From Eudorina sp. 2006-703-Eu-15 (Eukaryota > Chlorophyta > Chlorophyceae > Chlamydomonadales > Volvocaceae): 64,000 nucleotides of DNA. Position 1 is the stretch's first letter, and every line of letters begins with the position of its first letter. Below, piece by piece: positions 9,855-22,657 of the stretch. The DNA lies in assembly GCA_003117195.1 (NCBI GenBank), contig BDSI01000047.1, forward strand, positions 186,001 to 250,000, given 5' to 3'. The notes below the pieces were generated by a model that was not told the origin of the DNA, ran no database searches, and was given only the letters and a program-made list of their open reading frames with translations. A program made the position numbers and the translations under genes.

Positions 9855-11233
9855 TCAGCCCTGAAGCTCCGATTCCCCACCAGCCCGCCTGCGCATCGGC
9901 GTCTCCGCCAGTCCGCCCGCGCCCTCGGCCCCGCAGACCCACCGCTGCCCCGCCGCGGTTTGCTGCACGAACTTGGCCACCGTCAGCCGCAGGCTCTCCT
10001 CCGTCTCGTCGCTGTTGAGCGGATTCGCGATGGAGGAGCCGCACCCCTCCGAGGACCAGTAATACAGCGTGGGCACGTAGCGCACAGGGCAAGCCTCGTC
10101 CACCCTGGCATCCAAGGGGCCGCGTGCAGGCGAAGGTTGGTACGCCAGTGTTGGGGCCGCAGCTTAGATCGTTCATCGGGCAGAGACGGTACGGCGGCAG
10201 CGCGAATCTACCCACTCTCGACCGCTCGCTTCAGCAGCTTCCGTGGCGGTGCTGGCGGGGCGCTGTAGGCCGAGTGACTGGCGAACCGCAAGAGGTAATG
10301 GACAGTGCTCGGTTCTCGGCCTCTAGATGTCGAACCGTACCCACCTCAGCGGGTGCTGCCTGTCCGCCCAGTCGTCCCGTGTACCCGCAGACACCTCCAG
10401 CAGCGACCCGCCCGCGCCCAGCACCACCTCCCTGGAGCCGCAGGAAGGGAGGCAAGAGGCAGGGGCAGCAGAGGGGCTGAAAAGGGAGAGGGGGCAGAAG
10501 GCAGAACCGCAGCGGCGGCGGGGGCCGTCGTGTGCGGCCTCCTGATTTCGCGACTGCTGGTAAACATCAACGTGTACCGCGAGCACCCCGGCGGCCGGAT
10601 GACGTACTGTGCAGTACAGTACGGTGTCAAACAAGGCAGGTCTGGCCCGTGTTCGCTGACCTGTGGCCATCACGGCATCGCATCACCGCTGAGGACTAAC
10701 CGACCCACCCGTCCGTATCCGCTACCGGCCCTCCCACCTCCCTCCCCGCCACCTTCATTCCCTTCGTGCCTGATGATGGGCATGGACGCCCCGCAATCCG
10801 GACACCACGGGTAGCCGTGGCTGTTCAGGCCGCTGGTGAAGGCCACCTGCGGCGGCCAGCATCCCACGCAGCAACGACCGGTGACAGCGGGATGGACGAA
10901 GGGCGGGATGCAGCCCGCCGGGTGCCGGCGGGCAAGCCGTTTCGGTTCATCCACATATACCTCGTCGGAGAAGGACTAGGGTGTTCCCACGACCCACGAA
11001 GTCCCAGCGACAGCTGCAGGGTGGCTTCCGAAAACGCCAGCATCCAGAGGCGAATCACGCCCAGAATGTGCAGAGCAGGTACCCGAGTGGAGGGGACCCC
11101 CTGTCAAGGAATTCTTCCCTGCTGACATCTGTATGTCCCATCCCCTCTCACAAAGTGCGGTTCCGCGGCCTCCAGCAGTTCAGGCAGCACGTCTTTGTAT
11201 TCGCGGTAGTCGACCACTCGGTGCAGCTTGCGT
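9855..11233 (-). CDS. TRP14/TXNDC17-type thioredoxin-like protein (5' end unresolved)
   Basis: A small disulphide reductase of the TRP14 family, probably cytosolic. Exons in order: 11233-11152 (VVDYREYKDVLPELLE), about 10846-10700 (VAFTSG then the active site WCPDC), about 10427-10345 (LLEVSAGTRDDW), 10104-9855 (VRYVPTLYYW to stop). The 11152/10846 and 10345/10104 junctions are GT-AG and in phase. The WCPDC motif and the later VPTL cis-Pro strand match TRP14 order. The donor ending the WCPDC exon is ambiguous (10753 or further left), giving a Gly-rich insert in some models. The first exon with the ATG is upstream of 11233 and was not identified. Confidence 0.75.
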
Positions 11234-12874
11234 CTGCAAGATGGCGACGGAGGGGGAAAGGTGAGCAGTCCATGACGGGCAAGGGTACTCGGGGAATCTA
11301 CGAGGCCGGGAACCCTCGGGGACTTTACGGGGGAAGCGCATCGAAGGTAACGGTGGCCAAACACGTCCCGACTCAACAGCGCTTTCCAGCGGCGCCCGCA
11401 TGAATTTGATCATGGTCAAGCTGACATGGACCGTTGCACGGGACGGGTATGATCCCCATGTTTGGTGTGTGTTCGGTTTACCGGCCCTAGGGTCGCTTGT
11501 TCTCCTGCCGCTGAACCGCAGTCCGCGCGAAGGCGCACTTTGTTCATGTCTGCACATACTTTCCAAACATGAACAACGGCCTCGATCCAGCGATCCGTCT
11601 GGCTTGGAAGACTTGAATCCCCACCAACGCCAGCGTCGTGACGATCAGCACACCACTAACGACCGCTGCACAAGAATACGTTTTGGGATGGTGATGTTTT
11701 ACAGGCGGCTGCGCCATGGCTCTGCTCAACTACCCGCTGCAGTCTTGCAAAAAATAGACTATGACCGTGCAAACAACAAGGTAAATAAGTCAATATGCCA
11801 TGAAATCAACTATGGCGCAGATACCATTTATGGCATAATAACAATATAATGAAATCGGGGAACGGTACAAGATCGTTTACTGTCGAGCGTGAAACCTGTC
11901 GTACGTACCCGGTGGCAGACACCTGCCAGCAATCTTCACGTGTCAAATTCCCAGTTAAAGTCGCGTGCCTGGCACCTCCGTCCAGCGATATACGACAGGT
12001 GACGTACGCGCGACGCGCCTGCTACTGCAGCCACGACCTCGAAGCACGGAGACGTTTATCGTTGAAGACGTTCGATGAGGAGGGTAATTCAAGTACCGAC
12101 CAGCGGAACACAATATGCCGATTACGCAGTGCATAATGATAACCCGTGACGCTTCCATGGGTAGACATGACCACGAACGAGCAACTCCATGCATATCCGT
12201 ACATGTGTGACATGCGTAACAGCACAGCCGCAACCCCCCCCCCCGTGTCGCCGCCAAAAATCATTTGCACACCTGTTGAACGAACCGCGCCTCAAAGCAT
12301 CGGGGCGATGAGGTTGGAAACGCTGAATGTTGGGCCATAAAAACCCGGCATGTGTGCCCTGATGTCCTTCTTGAGGGGTAACGAGCTGCAGACGGGAAGT
12401 CGGGAACCGCGCTTGTGGACCGCGCTTTGGGCAGCAAGTCCATATCAAGGGTTGATGACTTGCGCGAACGGCTGGCGTCTTAAGAGAGGCCTTCCCGAAG
12501 CGCGGGCTGCGGCGGTTGGGCCTTCACGCCAACCGCAAAGAGATCAGCCCATCTCCCTACGCTCCCTTGCAGGATCGAGCCTTCTCGGTCGCTTGCATAT
12601 GGAGATACTGCCCCAGAACCATGCAAGACGCAAGCGCTCTCATTCGTTGTAGTACCATCTCGGCCGACGGCGTCCTTCGGTAATTTTGCTGAAAACCAAG
12701 GCGCGCGTTCCAACGGCATACACAGCTGCTTACCGTTGTAGCCGTGAATGGTGTAGCAACTGGCTGCATCGACATGTCGGGGGCCTGGTTCACAGCTGAT
12801 TTATGTCACTAGCCTATGTCATCCAGACTAATTGCGTTCTGTGTCATAGCTGTATTGCACACTTGGACTAAGCA
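11234..12874. other. Intergenic region with unresolved 5' end of the thioredoxin-like gene
   Basis: The start exon of the minus-strand thioredoxin gene should lie within a few hundred bases of 11233; an in-frame ATG near 11420 is one candidate. The rest holds no frame I can support and is more AT-rich around 11750-11850. Confidence 0.4.
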
Positions 12875-12879
12875 TTACA
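12875..12879 (-). terminator. TGTAA polyadenylation signal of eIF3a gene
   Basis: First TGTAA on the minus strand after the eIF3a stop codon, about 375 bp downstream. TGTAA is the standard volvocine poly(A) signal. Confidence 0.5.
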
Positions 12880-13252
12880 GTACATGCAATGTGCATGGAT
12901 GGCGCAGCCAACGTACGAGTTCACCAAGGGCTAGTAGCTGGAATTGACCTGCCCTGAACCGCACGTGCTACATACAACTGCCCGTCAGGGCACCAAATGC
13001 TACCGTAGCAAAGTCAACACCTAACGATTCATACATCAAATACCTGCACCACCTGCGTGCAAAATACCTCTCCGCGTTGAGCTCAGCAAGCGAACACCGC
13101 ATATCCCAGTGCCACCCAAGGACAACACCCGGAAGTCCTATCTTGACTCCGCTACGCTCCCCACCGCGTCACATGCATAAACATGCGAATTGCGTTTCTC
13201 ATCTTACCCCCACTAACCTTCTATACGCTTTTCGTCAACAATGTACCATCCC

Positions 13253-16200
13253 TCACCGGCGGTTCGGCGGGCGGTACGCGCCGCCGCCACCACCGCCAGA
13301 AGACGGCGGGGGGGCCGAGCCTGCGGGCGTCGGACCGCCTTCTTGGCGGTTGCGCAGCGCAGGCGGAACGAACTTCGCAGCTGGAGGTGCCGATGGGCCG
13401 TCACGCGGCGGTAGGTCCCGCGGTGGCAGGTCCCGCGCGGGGGCGGCATCGCGATCGCTGGTCCTCCAGTTGTCCCGTGGCGCGTAATCCCTCGGCGGAT
13501 AGTCCCGTGGTGCCGGCGCCTCCGGGCCCCGCCGGCGCCAGCCGCTCGACTCCTCGTCCGCTGGTGGCGGCGGAGCAGCCGGTGGGGCACCACCTCCTGA
13601 AGCCGCCGCAGCCTCCATCTGCTTCCGAAGGTGTGGGGGCAAGAACTTGTTGCCGCCGCCACCAGCTGCGGAGGCCGCTGCCGGGGCCGCCGCCATGCCC
13701 AGTCCCGCGCGCTCTTCTGCTTTGCGCCGCTCAATCTCCTCTTCGCGGGCGCGCTGCTTGTTGAGAGCCTCGTTCAGCTTGCGGACGCGCTCCGCCTCCT
13801 CGGCCTAAAAGCAAACAGGGGCGGAAGACAGACGAGGTGTCATGCCCCCCACGTCGGCAAGACCATAGGCAATGGCCGTGCGCTGAATATGCGACAGCAA
13901 TAACCGTGCGATGCATATGCGACAATGTCATGCAAGTAGGATTGTGAAGCGTAATCCTAAATCCGCCATGGGAAGGCTCAGTCACGGATATGATGTACTC
14001 ATGTCCGTAACGGATCAGTAGTCTAACATGTACTTTAATGCGAACATCACTGCTTTCCCAAGGTAAGGCGGTTGCAAGGCCCTGATGTGACGTGTTCAGC
14101 CCGAGCAGCGGCTAGCTGCAGGCAGAGGTACTATGAAGCTCAATCACGGATATGGTGTACTCATGCCCCCGAAGGGGTCAGTAGTCTAACATGTACTTTG
14201 ATGTGAAACATCACAGCTTCATATAATGTCCTTCAGTCATTCAGACCATTCCAAAGGGGCTCCTCGCCAACAGTGTTGAGCCGATGCAAGCGACACGTGC
14301 AAGGACATCGTGCAAGGACATCATGCGTAAGCGCAGCCTGACATCGGCAGAATTTCGACATTCGTCCCGGCACGCGCACCCTCCAAACATGCAAGCGTGA
14401 AAGCCCCAACATTTATCGGTAAGGCATATTGCATCTTCTTGAGCCCCCTCAACTTGAAGGTTCATACAGCACCGGCACGTATCCCGCATCGCACCTCCTT
14501 GCGCAGCTTCTCCTCGCGTATACGTTGCTCCTCGAGATCCCGCAGGCGCTGCTCCACCTCGGCACGGCACCTGGTGACGTACGCCTTGCGGCGTGCAATC
14601 TCGCGCTCAATCTTCCGGGCCGAGCGAATTTCCGCCATGCGTCGCTCGCGTTCACGCCGCAGGGCCTGGAACTCGGCTTCGCGTCGCTGCATGATTAGCC
14701 CCTTGAAAACATCCTTGTCGGCCACCATGTAAGCCTGCATTGATCGTCCCGATGCGGCAACGTCTTTAGACCTATTCTATTTAGATCTCAGGCTGACGTG
14801 CACCTGGGCGACCCACAGCGAGGATAACCAGCAACGGCAAGCCCAGAACGTGCACCACGAGCTCTACGTGCCGCTGTTTCTGCAACATCGGAACATCTGC
14901 CGTACCCCGTCATGTATCATATGGAAACAGCTTACCAGGCGCTTCTTCTCCTCAATGTCCACCTCCCAGGCTTGGCGGTGTAGACGCGCCGCCTCAGTCT
15001 GCGAGGTCTCCCAGTACGCACGGTCCGCCTCCTGGCGCTCCTTCCAGGCTGCCTGCGATGCCACACCCGGATAATCAGGGGCCAACTATGAATTGGCTGG
15101 CGCCCTACCAAGTCGATGCATAACATATATCAAGGCGGTGCTCTTACATCACTAGGGAGTTATTGCCTTGCGCAGAGTGAAGTCGAGTGTTGTGGCCAAC
15201 ACAACAGCACAGTGCTCGCGCTCACCAGTCGGATGTACTCACCTCAAGATATGGCGCCTCCTCTTCGCGCCTTGCCCGCTCCAAGTGGTCCATGTTCTTG
15301 GCAAAACGGGCCATGCGGCGCTCCAGCTCCTGCTGCTCCTTGATGCGCTCCGACATGAGGTCTTTGATGACGGCTGTCTTCTCCAGCTTCTCGCCCTCCT
15401 TGACCTGCGGCGCGATCCGAGTCATACGATTGGGGCTCCGTTACAAATCCAGATGTCCTAGAACTGATCCGAAGGCACTTAAATGGGCCCGCAATTAAGG
15501 TACCCCGAGCCGACAGCAGCCCAGTCGCTCACCTTGATGTTGCGCGCGCCCAGGTGCGCGCGAAGCTCCTCCTGCTCGCGCTCCTCCATCTCGCGTTGCA
15601 GGCGCTCCTGTTCAGGCGACAGATTCAGCCCACGGCCAACCAATCCGTGAGCTCTTCACCATGGGGTTCTAGCCCATCCGTCTATGGACACACATCGTAC
15701 GCATTAGTGAGACGCCACCAAACACTACGGACTGCAAGTTTGACATTTGGCTGTGAAACAAAATATGCTTGGGACTCACCGCCTCACGGCGCGCTGCCTC
15801 CTCGCGGCGCCGCTTGTCCTCCGCCAGTTCCTGAGCACGCAGCGCCTGGGCCTTACGCTGCGCCTCCATCTGCTCCGCCTCAAACAGGGCACGCTCAGCT
15901 TCTTCTTTCTTCTTCTCGATCGCCATCTTACGCGCCACAGCCTTGAGGTGCTCTCCCTCCAGCGTCTCCCGAGCCGCCCGAATAATGGCCTCCCGGCGGG
16001 CCGCCTCCGCCGCGGGCAGCGGCTGTGGCGCCGGGTGGGCCATAGCCATAGATTTGGCGAGACGCTTGGCCAGCGATGCGAGGTGGCCCCGAACCTTGTC
16101 ACTCTCCACGTGCTGGGCTCCGAAGTGCAGCGTGCCGTTGCGGTAGTCGACGCGCATCTGCATCAGCACCAGGGAAGCATTAGACAAGCGCATCACCTCA

Positions 16201-19139
16201 AAACCTATTAAGAGACCCGGGGTATAATAATCTTTTTACTCTTATAGTGGAGAAGGACGATGAGTCAACACATGTCACACCTTTAGACAACGTACCGCCG
16301 CTAACACACCGCCCTACCTGCAAGTAGTCATACTTGACGGCGTCGACTATCACTGCCTCCACCTCCGCGAAGGTGTAGAACGGCACCAGCGCCGCCAGCT
16401 CACTAATGCGCATGACGCTGTAGACCTCGCTGAGCTGCTTGAGCAGCCGCAGCACCGCCGCCTGCTTCAGCGCCGGTGCGTACTTATCCAGCGCCACGGC
16501 CTTCACAGGCGCAGCGCCCGACAACGGGGCTGCCGCCAGCTCGGGCAGCTTCTCCAGCAGCGGCGCGAGCTTGCTGCACAACTCCAGCGGGCTGAAGTCC
16601 TGCATGTGCGTGACATAATGACATTTATTGCCCAATAACTGAAAGTACAGAGACATCAACGGGACCATTGAACTCGTCGAAGTTACCCCTCCGCAGGTCT
16701 TTGCCCCAGGACCGGACCAGGTTGACACACAGGCTCGATACGTGTACAACGTGACACAGGTGTTCATGTGCCCCCGGCGGCGATGTTTACGAGTGCAGCT
16801 CTGCGCATCTATCACCCTGCCGGCCTAGTCCGCAATTTCCACTGCGGATGACGGTTCCCCACCTGTGACAGCGAGTCGTGGATCGCCCGGACCTCCGCTG
16901 GCACCAGCGACAGCAGGTTCGACGAGTTGATTGTGGCCAGAAGCGCCTGGCGGGTCAGCAGGCTGCGAGCGTCCTTCTTGGCATCCTGGTGCACACACCG
17001 GACGGGAGGGAGGACGAGTAGCGGGGTTCAGTGTGACCCTCCAAAGCGCACGCCGCGTCACACCCCACAGCGCGCACCACTTGAATCATAACATCCTAGG
17101 GAATTGCTGGATGAATGCGCGAGCTGTTCGCTGACTCCGGCAAAAAGGCGGCCGACTCCATTGGCCGTTTCATTCAGTGACTCCTGCTGTGCCTGTGGAG
17201 TCGTTATCTTGCTTCGTAGCAAACTATGCAAACCATCCCCTAATGCCCAGACCCCAGCGCATATCCAGGACCGTCGATCCACACTTACCACGGCGAAGCC
17301 CAGGATAGTAGCCATGCGGTTCGCCCGGTCCTTCTCTTGCTCAGCTGCCAGTGCGTCCGACGAAACAGTGCCTGTGCGCATCCCTGTCGTCGAGCCGCGC
17401 TCGTACGGCAGAATCGCCAGAGCCGCCAGGAGCACCGACGTCGCCATCTGCTGGTAATCTGATGGCAGCAGGCCGCGCGCGTGCTGGCGCGCAAAACTGA
17501 ACAGCTTCAGCCAAGCGAACGCGTGGTAGAGGGGGCTGTCCGACACCGCGAAGATCTGGGTCAGACGCGTGTAGTACGACGCCAGCTGGGGCTGCTTGGG
17601 GGTCTTCTTAGTCAGCGCAATGAGCTGCTGAATGTCCTCGACGGAGCGAAAAGCCTCACCCCACAGCTCCAGCTCGCAAGCCACACGCAGCTGCTCGAAG
17701 CGGCTCTCCAGATGCATGGTCATGCTCTCCGGGCCCGCATCGCGCTGCTCGCGGAACTTACTGTTGATAGCAAAAGGCACGACAACCCAGGCAAAGGCGT
17801 GCAGGACGAATCTCGACATTCGCTGTGTCATCAACTTATGGTACTAAGAGGGACAATAACGACGCTACGCCAGATAAAAGCGCAAGGCAATACCTACTGC
17901 TATAGGGTGCAAGAGCAGGCTGTTGGCCTTGCGGATGAGATGGAATCGCCAAGCCAACGGGTAACATTGCTTGCAACAGCTTTAGAACTCGCAGTGCGCG
18001 ACCTCGTCATGAATACTCACTTCACGAGGTTAGTCAGATGCTGGCGGAGAATGTCGCAGAGCCGCTTGAACTCCGTTGTACGCTTGTACTGCAGACAGAA
18101 GTGGAAAGCCTTTGTCGCCGTCATGGCGTACAGAGGCTCCAGCTTCGGGTTCGTGCGGAGGATCTCCAGCACGCTCCGGTATGACTCCCACAGGAAGCGG
18201 AACCATGGTGTCACAAGCTCACGATCCGTGCGATCCTGCATAAACGAACGGGACGTGGGGTCCAAGCATGAAACCCAGAACAATGAGCACGTCAAGGTGC
18301 GGCGGTGCGTGTGACCACCACGCCAATTCCCAACTACACCTATACCCGACCGCCGAGATGGCCCCCGTACAACGCCCATGACCATTGCCCATTCAGACGC
18401 CCTGAGCTATCGCACCTTGTTCTTCTCGCCACTGACGTAGCTCAGCATAAGCTCCTCTGGGCTGGCATCCTCCTCCAAATCCTCCACGTCCAGAGTCACA
18501 GCCTGTACATATTGGAAGGAGACAAGAGCCAATCAGGGAAAGGATCAAATGTCTGCAAATACCCCAACCGCCGTGCCCAAAAGTACTTGTTTTACCAACA
18601 GGGAAGACTCAAAAGCAGAGAGAGCGAAAAACAATATGCTCAGAGGCATACAACGCCTTCAAAGCGCAGCTCCATATCCTGCCTCCGAGTTTGGCGGCTA
18701 CACCGGGATCGCTGGTGCAAAATGCGATCCAGGACCTAACACGCCCCACAAAGCACTAACTGATTGAAAACAATCCGTCGGTCCTGCTTCTTACCGCAGC
18801 CTTCGCCTGAGCCTCTTCGGCTTTGTCGGCCGCGCGCTTCAGGAAGTGCTTAATGACCTCCTCCAGGGAGTTGATATTAACCTGGTGGCACATGTTCCTG
18901 TACTGCAGCAGCGCCTCCTTGGCGTAGTTGCGCTTCTTCATGTCCACGCACAGTTCGACGTGGCGCAGCATGATGGCCTCAAACGTTTTCGACCAGGTCC
19001 GGTGCTTCTTGCTGCAGATAACATCGTGCAAGGTCTGAAGAGCTGCGGCCTTTTGGCCGATCGCCTCGAGTTCATCTGCCCTTTTGAGAGCATTTTCCGG
19101 TCTGGCAAAGCCAGCCCCGCCGCGAAAGGGTCGCGACAT
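13253..19139 (-). CDS. eIF3a: Eukaryotic translation initiation factor 3 subunit A (complete)
   Basis: The largest scaffold of eIF3, which bridges the 40S ribosome and mRNA. Twelve exons: 19139-18795, 18502-18416, 18235-18021, 17760-17289, 16985-16863, 16599-16318, 16157-15780, 15607-15533, 15404-15243, 15052-14936, 14734-14495, 13804-13253. Every junction is GT-AG and phase-consistent, giving about 1015 aa, close to plant eIF3a. The N-terminus ([39 protein letters not shown]) and the [16 protein letters not shown] helix are diagnostic. The PCI region ends near QVRVDY-type sequence, followed by a long charged coiled coil ([15 protein letters not shown]). The C-terminus is low complexity with Arg-Asp-Pro repeats (PPRD). 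Start: first ATG, directly before the conserved N-terminus. Confidence 0.95.
13976..14214. repeat. Two diverged ~78-bp repeats in eIF3a intron 11
   Basis: 13976-14052 and 14137-14214 share cacggatat-gtgtactcatg and cagtagtctaacatgtactt blocks. Between these blocks each copy has its own small hairpin (tccgt/acgga in the first, cccc/gggg in the second). Confidence 0.6.
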
Positions 19140-19850
19140 GGTGACTGAAAATCTACGCTAGTACGCTTTGCAAATTTACTAGAACGCCATTGCAATGTGG
19201 GAGTCATTCTCTGCAAGACGGCCGCCGCGTACGGTTGCTCGTACACACGTACTCTCCAAACCTTGTTCCTTGGCTTCACAATTATGGGTTCCCATGGAAC
19301 GGCGAAAATGACGCTGCGCTATCCAAGCGTCTACGAGGTAGCTGGCGTCGGGGGCTGAACTTGGATGATCTTCGCACGGTTGATGAACCGAAAGGACGAA
19401 GGCGCTTGCTCCAGTCATACTTAAGCAATTGATAGACAATTTTCTAGCCCGTATGTTGCCGCATGGGTCCCGTAAACGTCACCCCTGGATCCTACCCTCC
19501 ATACCCCAACAAGGCAGTGAAATCCCCCACGTGCCATACTAACTTTTACAAATGGCTCGGCCGTTCGTGTGGGCATTGGCATCGAGAGTCATTCAGAAGG
19601 AGCAATAACGGGGCGGATTGTCAGGAGACATCAGGGGAAACGGGGGGAAAGCGTTCCGGCATTATTCGCCCGGGCTGCGGCTTTACAGATACGCATGCCC
19701 AGAACTTCTGCTGCAGCTGCGTACGCTTCGTCCCGCCGCCCGAAGGCAAACCTCGTAACTCACGGACGGGGATGTTGAAACTGGCAACATGTTTGTACCC
19801 TCCCAGGGAAACCTACGGTGACGTGCGCTGCACTGTCCGGTGCCTTCCGA
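19140..19850. other. 5' flank of eIF3a and 3' flank of PsbP-like gene
   Basis: Both neighbours are on the minus strand, so this stretch should contain the eIF3a promoter. I see no convincing TATA element and no supported coding frame. Confidence 0.4.
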
Positions 19851-19855
19851 TTACA
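19851..19855 (-). terminator. Probable TGTAA polyadenylation signal of PsbP-like gene
   Basis: First minus-strand TGTAA after the stop at 20106, about 250 bp downstream. Confidence 0.45.
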
Positions 19856-20105
19856 CCCATGATCCGCACTCGTGTTCCCCGGCCCTCACGGCGCTCCAAG
19901 GCCTACATGCACAATTCAGCATCTGCTCCGACTGAACGCCTCCTCCGTCCTCCGCTCACATCGCCGGGACTGCCATCCGAAAATCCAGTCGGCGGCCATC
20001 GGCCTCGATCTGTTTCAAAATTCGATCTGATACTCTCCGCCTCAATCTTTCTCCCGTGGCCATGACGGTAACGTCCCAAGGCAAAAACAATTCGGTCGGC
20101 GACTC

Positions 20106-22369
20106 TCACAAAACCACGTTGTCACTCCTGAGCCGGAAGGACTCGGTGGCCTCCCGCAGTGCAGCGCCGTACTGGTCCCAGCCCGGCCCCTCGTCCGTGG
20201 TGGCCCCGCACACGAAGACCTTCCCCTTCATGGCCGCCACCGACATCGCCACGTGCAGGCCGTTGGTGGTCGTGAATTCGTACCTGCGTACGGCAGTAGG
20301 ATTGACAGGACGCACAGGATGCAATGATGCCTTGAGATTACATGCGTTGACGCCAACTATCCACATCACGACCTTACTCCATAAACGTTTGGGTCAATTC
20401 TGGAAAGAAAGGGCGGCGGCCGCGACCTAAAGGGCCGATTGCATACGGAGCGGTCAACAAATACCCGGCCGTCAAGCGTGAGGGCTTGCCTAGCGCCCCA
20501 CCCCTCCCCACCCAAAGGCCTCTCAGCACAAACACACACAGGGGCGCACACGGGAGTCAGGCGGGTTTCCTTGCGGGTCAGGAACTGGGTACCATCAATA
20601 ACGCATCCGGCGATCTGGTGTTGCGCGCTGCCGTGCCAGTCGTACATCACGCATACAGCCTTCCCTGCCGATGGAAACACACACGCGCGCACGCGACTTG
20701 TTTCTTTCCGCGGAGTACGGTACACGCACCCCGAGACCACCCACCCACCTGTAGTAGTTCTTCGGGGGGACCTCCACGGGGCCCAGCGCCGTCTGCTTGG
20801 GCGGTAGCACCACCTGCCGCGTCCGGGATGGGTCGCTCAGCGGCGAGGGGATCCAGACACAGGGACACGGCCCTCCGGAGGCACGGCACGGTCCCCCCGG
20901 TCGCACCGCGTCCACAGCTGACGCTACAGCTGCCGGACGTGCGAGCTAATGTGGGGGCACGTGTCCATGAAATGCGAGTGCAGGTGCAGCGTTCTCGCGG
21001 TGCCTCGTCTGATGATATGAGATGGGAGGCGGCGAACCCGGCATCATACCGAGTACTCGTGTACCGGCAACCCTGGGCGACGTTGCCGTGCGCGGCACAA
21101 GGGCGGGCCGTGAACAGAAGAAGGCGTCTGTCGTTGTCAAGAGCTTTTGCCGCTGCCGTACGTGAGCCATGCCGTACCTGTAGCGTGCTGGCGGACAGGA
21201 CGCGGGACCCTCGGGGCAGAAGCAGTTTGGCCACATCTTCGAGGCTGCCGTACACGCTGATGTCAGACACCTGCGGCAGTACCGCCAGCAACAGCAAGTG
21301 ATTGGCATCAAAGCCATGCGTTTGGCCCAGCAGCTCTGATCCGTGCATTGGTTGCACCGCTTGGCCGGGAATGGAGGTGCTGAGGTGTCTCACAGGTGCC
21401 ACAGAAGCTGCTGCAACAGCGCCGCAAGCCCCCTGCTGGTGGACCATGGTGGGGCGGTTAGGATGGTCCCCGAACTGGATGAGGAGGGGCGCGGGAGAGG
21501 TGATCGCCGGGGCAAACAATGCGGCGGCTGGGGCGGCTGGGCGTTCACTCGCCGATCGCACCTGCGAATCCGTGATGGACTGCAGCTTACCTGCAGGATG
21601 GTCTGCTTGACGGCCTGTGCGTTCCGCACAATTACAGACAGCACGGTCGAGCCATCCGGAGAATCGAAGCGCGCGCGGACGGGGCTAGGTGTTGGCGCGG
21701 GGCCTCGGCCTGCATGTCGCAGATGGCACACACACCACCGGAACCAGGTTCACCCCCTTAGCAATTGTATAAGGGGTAGACCGGGACCCCAAAGGGGCCC
21801 TGTGCAGACAAGTGTTTTTCCACAGAACCGATTCCCAACACGTAGACTCTGTCACTCGCAATGTGCAGCAGCTCACGGTTCGGGTCGTACTCGGGCTGGG
21901 TGTTCACGAACTTGAACGAGGCGGGGGCCACCACTTGAAATTCGAGGTCGAGATACAGCTCCGCGGGTTTCGGAGGTCGTGATGCCGGCGGTGGGGAAGC
22001 CAGCGGTTCAGCCGGAAGTTCTGCCACGGGATAGGCCACTTCGGCCGGTGCATCCGCAAAGGCAGGCCTGGGTTCAGAGGGGGGGCCAAGGTGCCAGGGT
22101 TTAGAGCAGAGGAGGCGGGCACAGGGGGCCCAGAAAGGGCATGAGGACGAACGGATTTACAACACTTACTTTGATAGCAAGAAAGGCAGCGCGATGCCAA
22201 GCTGCAGGACGTCCCTCCGACCCACGCTTGCCCGTACGTGCACTGCAGGGCCGCTCAAGTCGTGATGGAACAGGATATTATACCTAATCAAGTTTGCGGT
22301 ACAGTCCTAACCTGCTCGCCGATTTGACGGGCCGAAAACGGGTCGTCGGGTCACGCCTGTTAGCGCCAT
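20106..22369 (-). CDS. PsbP-domain protein of the thylakoid lumen
   Basis: Relative of the oxygen-evolving-complex protein PsbP; most such proteins assist photosystem assembly. Seven exons: 22369-22312, 22242-22170, 22067-21856, 21709-21591, 21270-21178, 20813-20749, 20283-20106. Phases agree at all junctions; 265 aa. The N-terminus is a chloroplast transit peptide (MALTGVTRRPVFG), then a twin-arginine signal (GRRDVLQLGIALPFLL) ending in PAFA-DA, a good lumenal processing site. The PsbP fold follows: DGSTVLSVIV, SDISVYGSLEDVAKLLL, NYYRYEF, GKVFVCGATT, ATESFRL. A Pro-rich spacer precedes the domain. Which PPD/PPL subfamily it belongs to cannot be decided here. It shares a 288-bp divergent promoter region with the histidine phosphatase. 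Confidence 0.9.
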
Positions 22370-22657
22370 GCCCCTGATCCACGCCTTACAGGACAAACGA
22401 AATTGAAGCTCTGATAGAGAAAAATTAACTATTGTTGGGATGCCCGACTTTGCGCAACAATCATAGTGCAAGCATACGACAACCACCAACGGTGCGGTCC
22501 CCATATCCCAGTGTGCTCACGATCGTGCCGCAAATACATGTTTGGCTTACGATTACCGCATGGCATCTTCCGATTAGTGATTGTAATAAGATATCTTTGA
22601 AGCGCGTGCCAAAGCTGTCGCATCGTCGCCTGAAACAATCTAATTGTCTACATTCCA
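22370..22657. promoter_or_regulatory. Divergent promoter region between PsbP-like and histidine phosphatase genes
   Basis: The two start codons are head to head (22369 on -, 22658 on +) with 288 bp between them, so both promoters must lie here or overlap the genes. The stretch is more AT-rich than the flanking exons. No clear TATA box was picked out. Confidence 0.5.
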
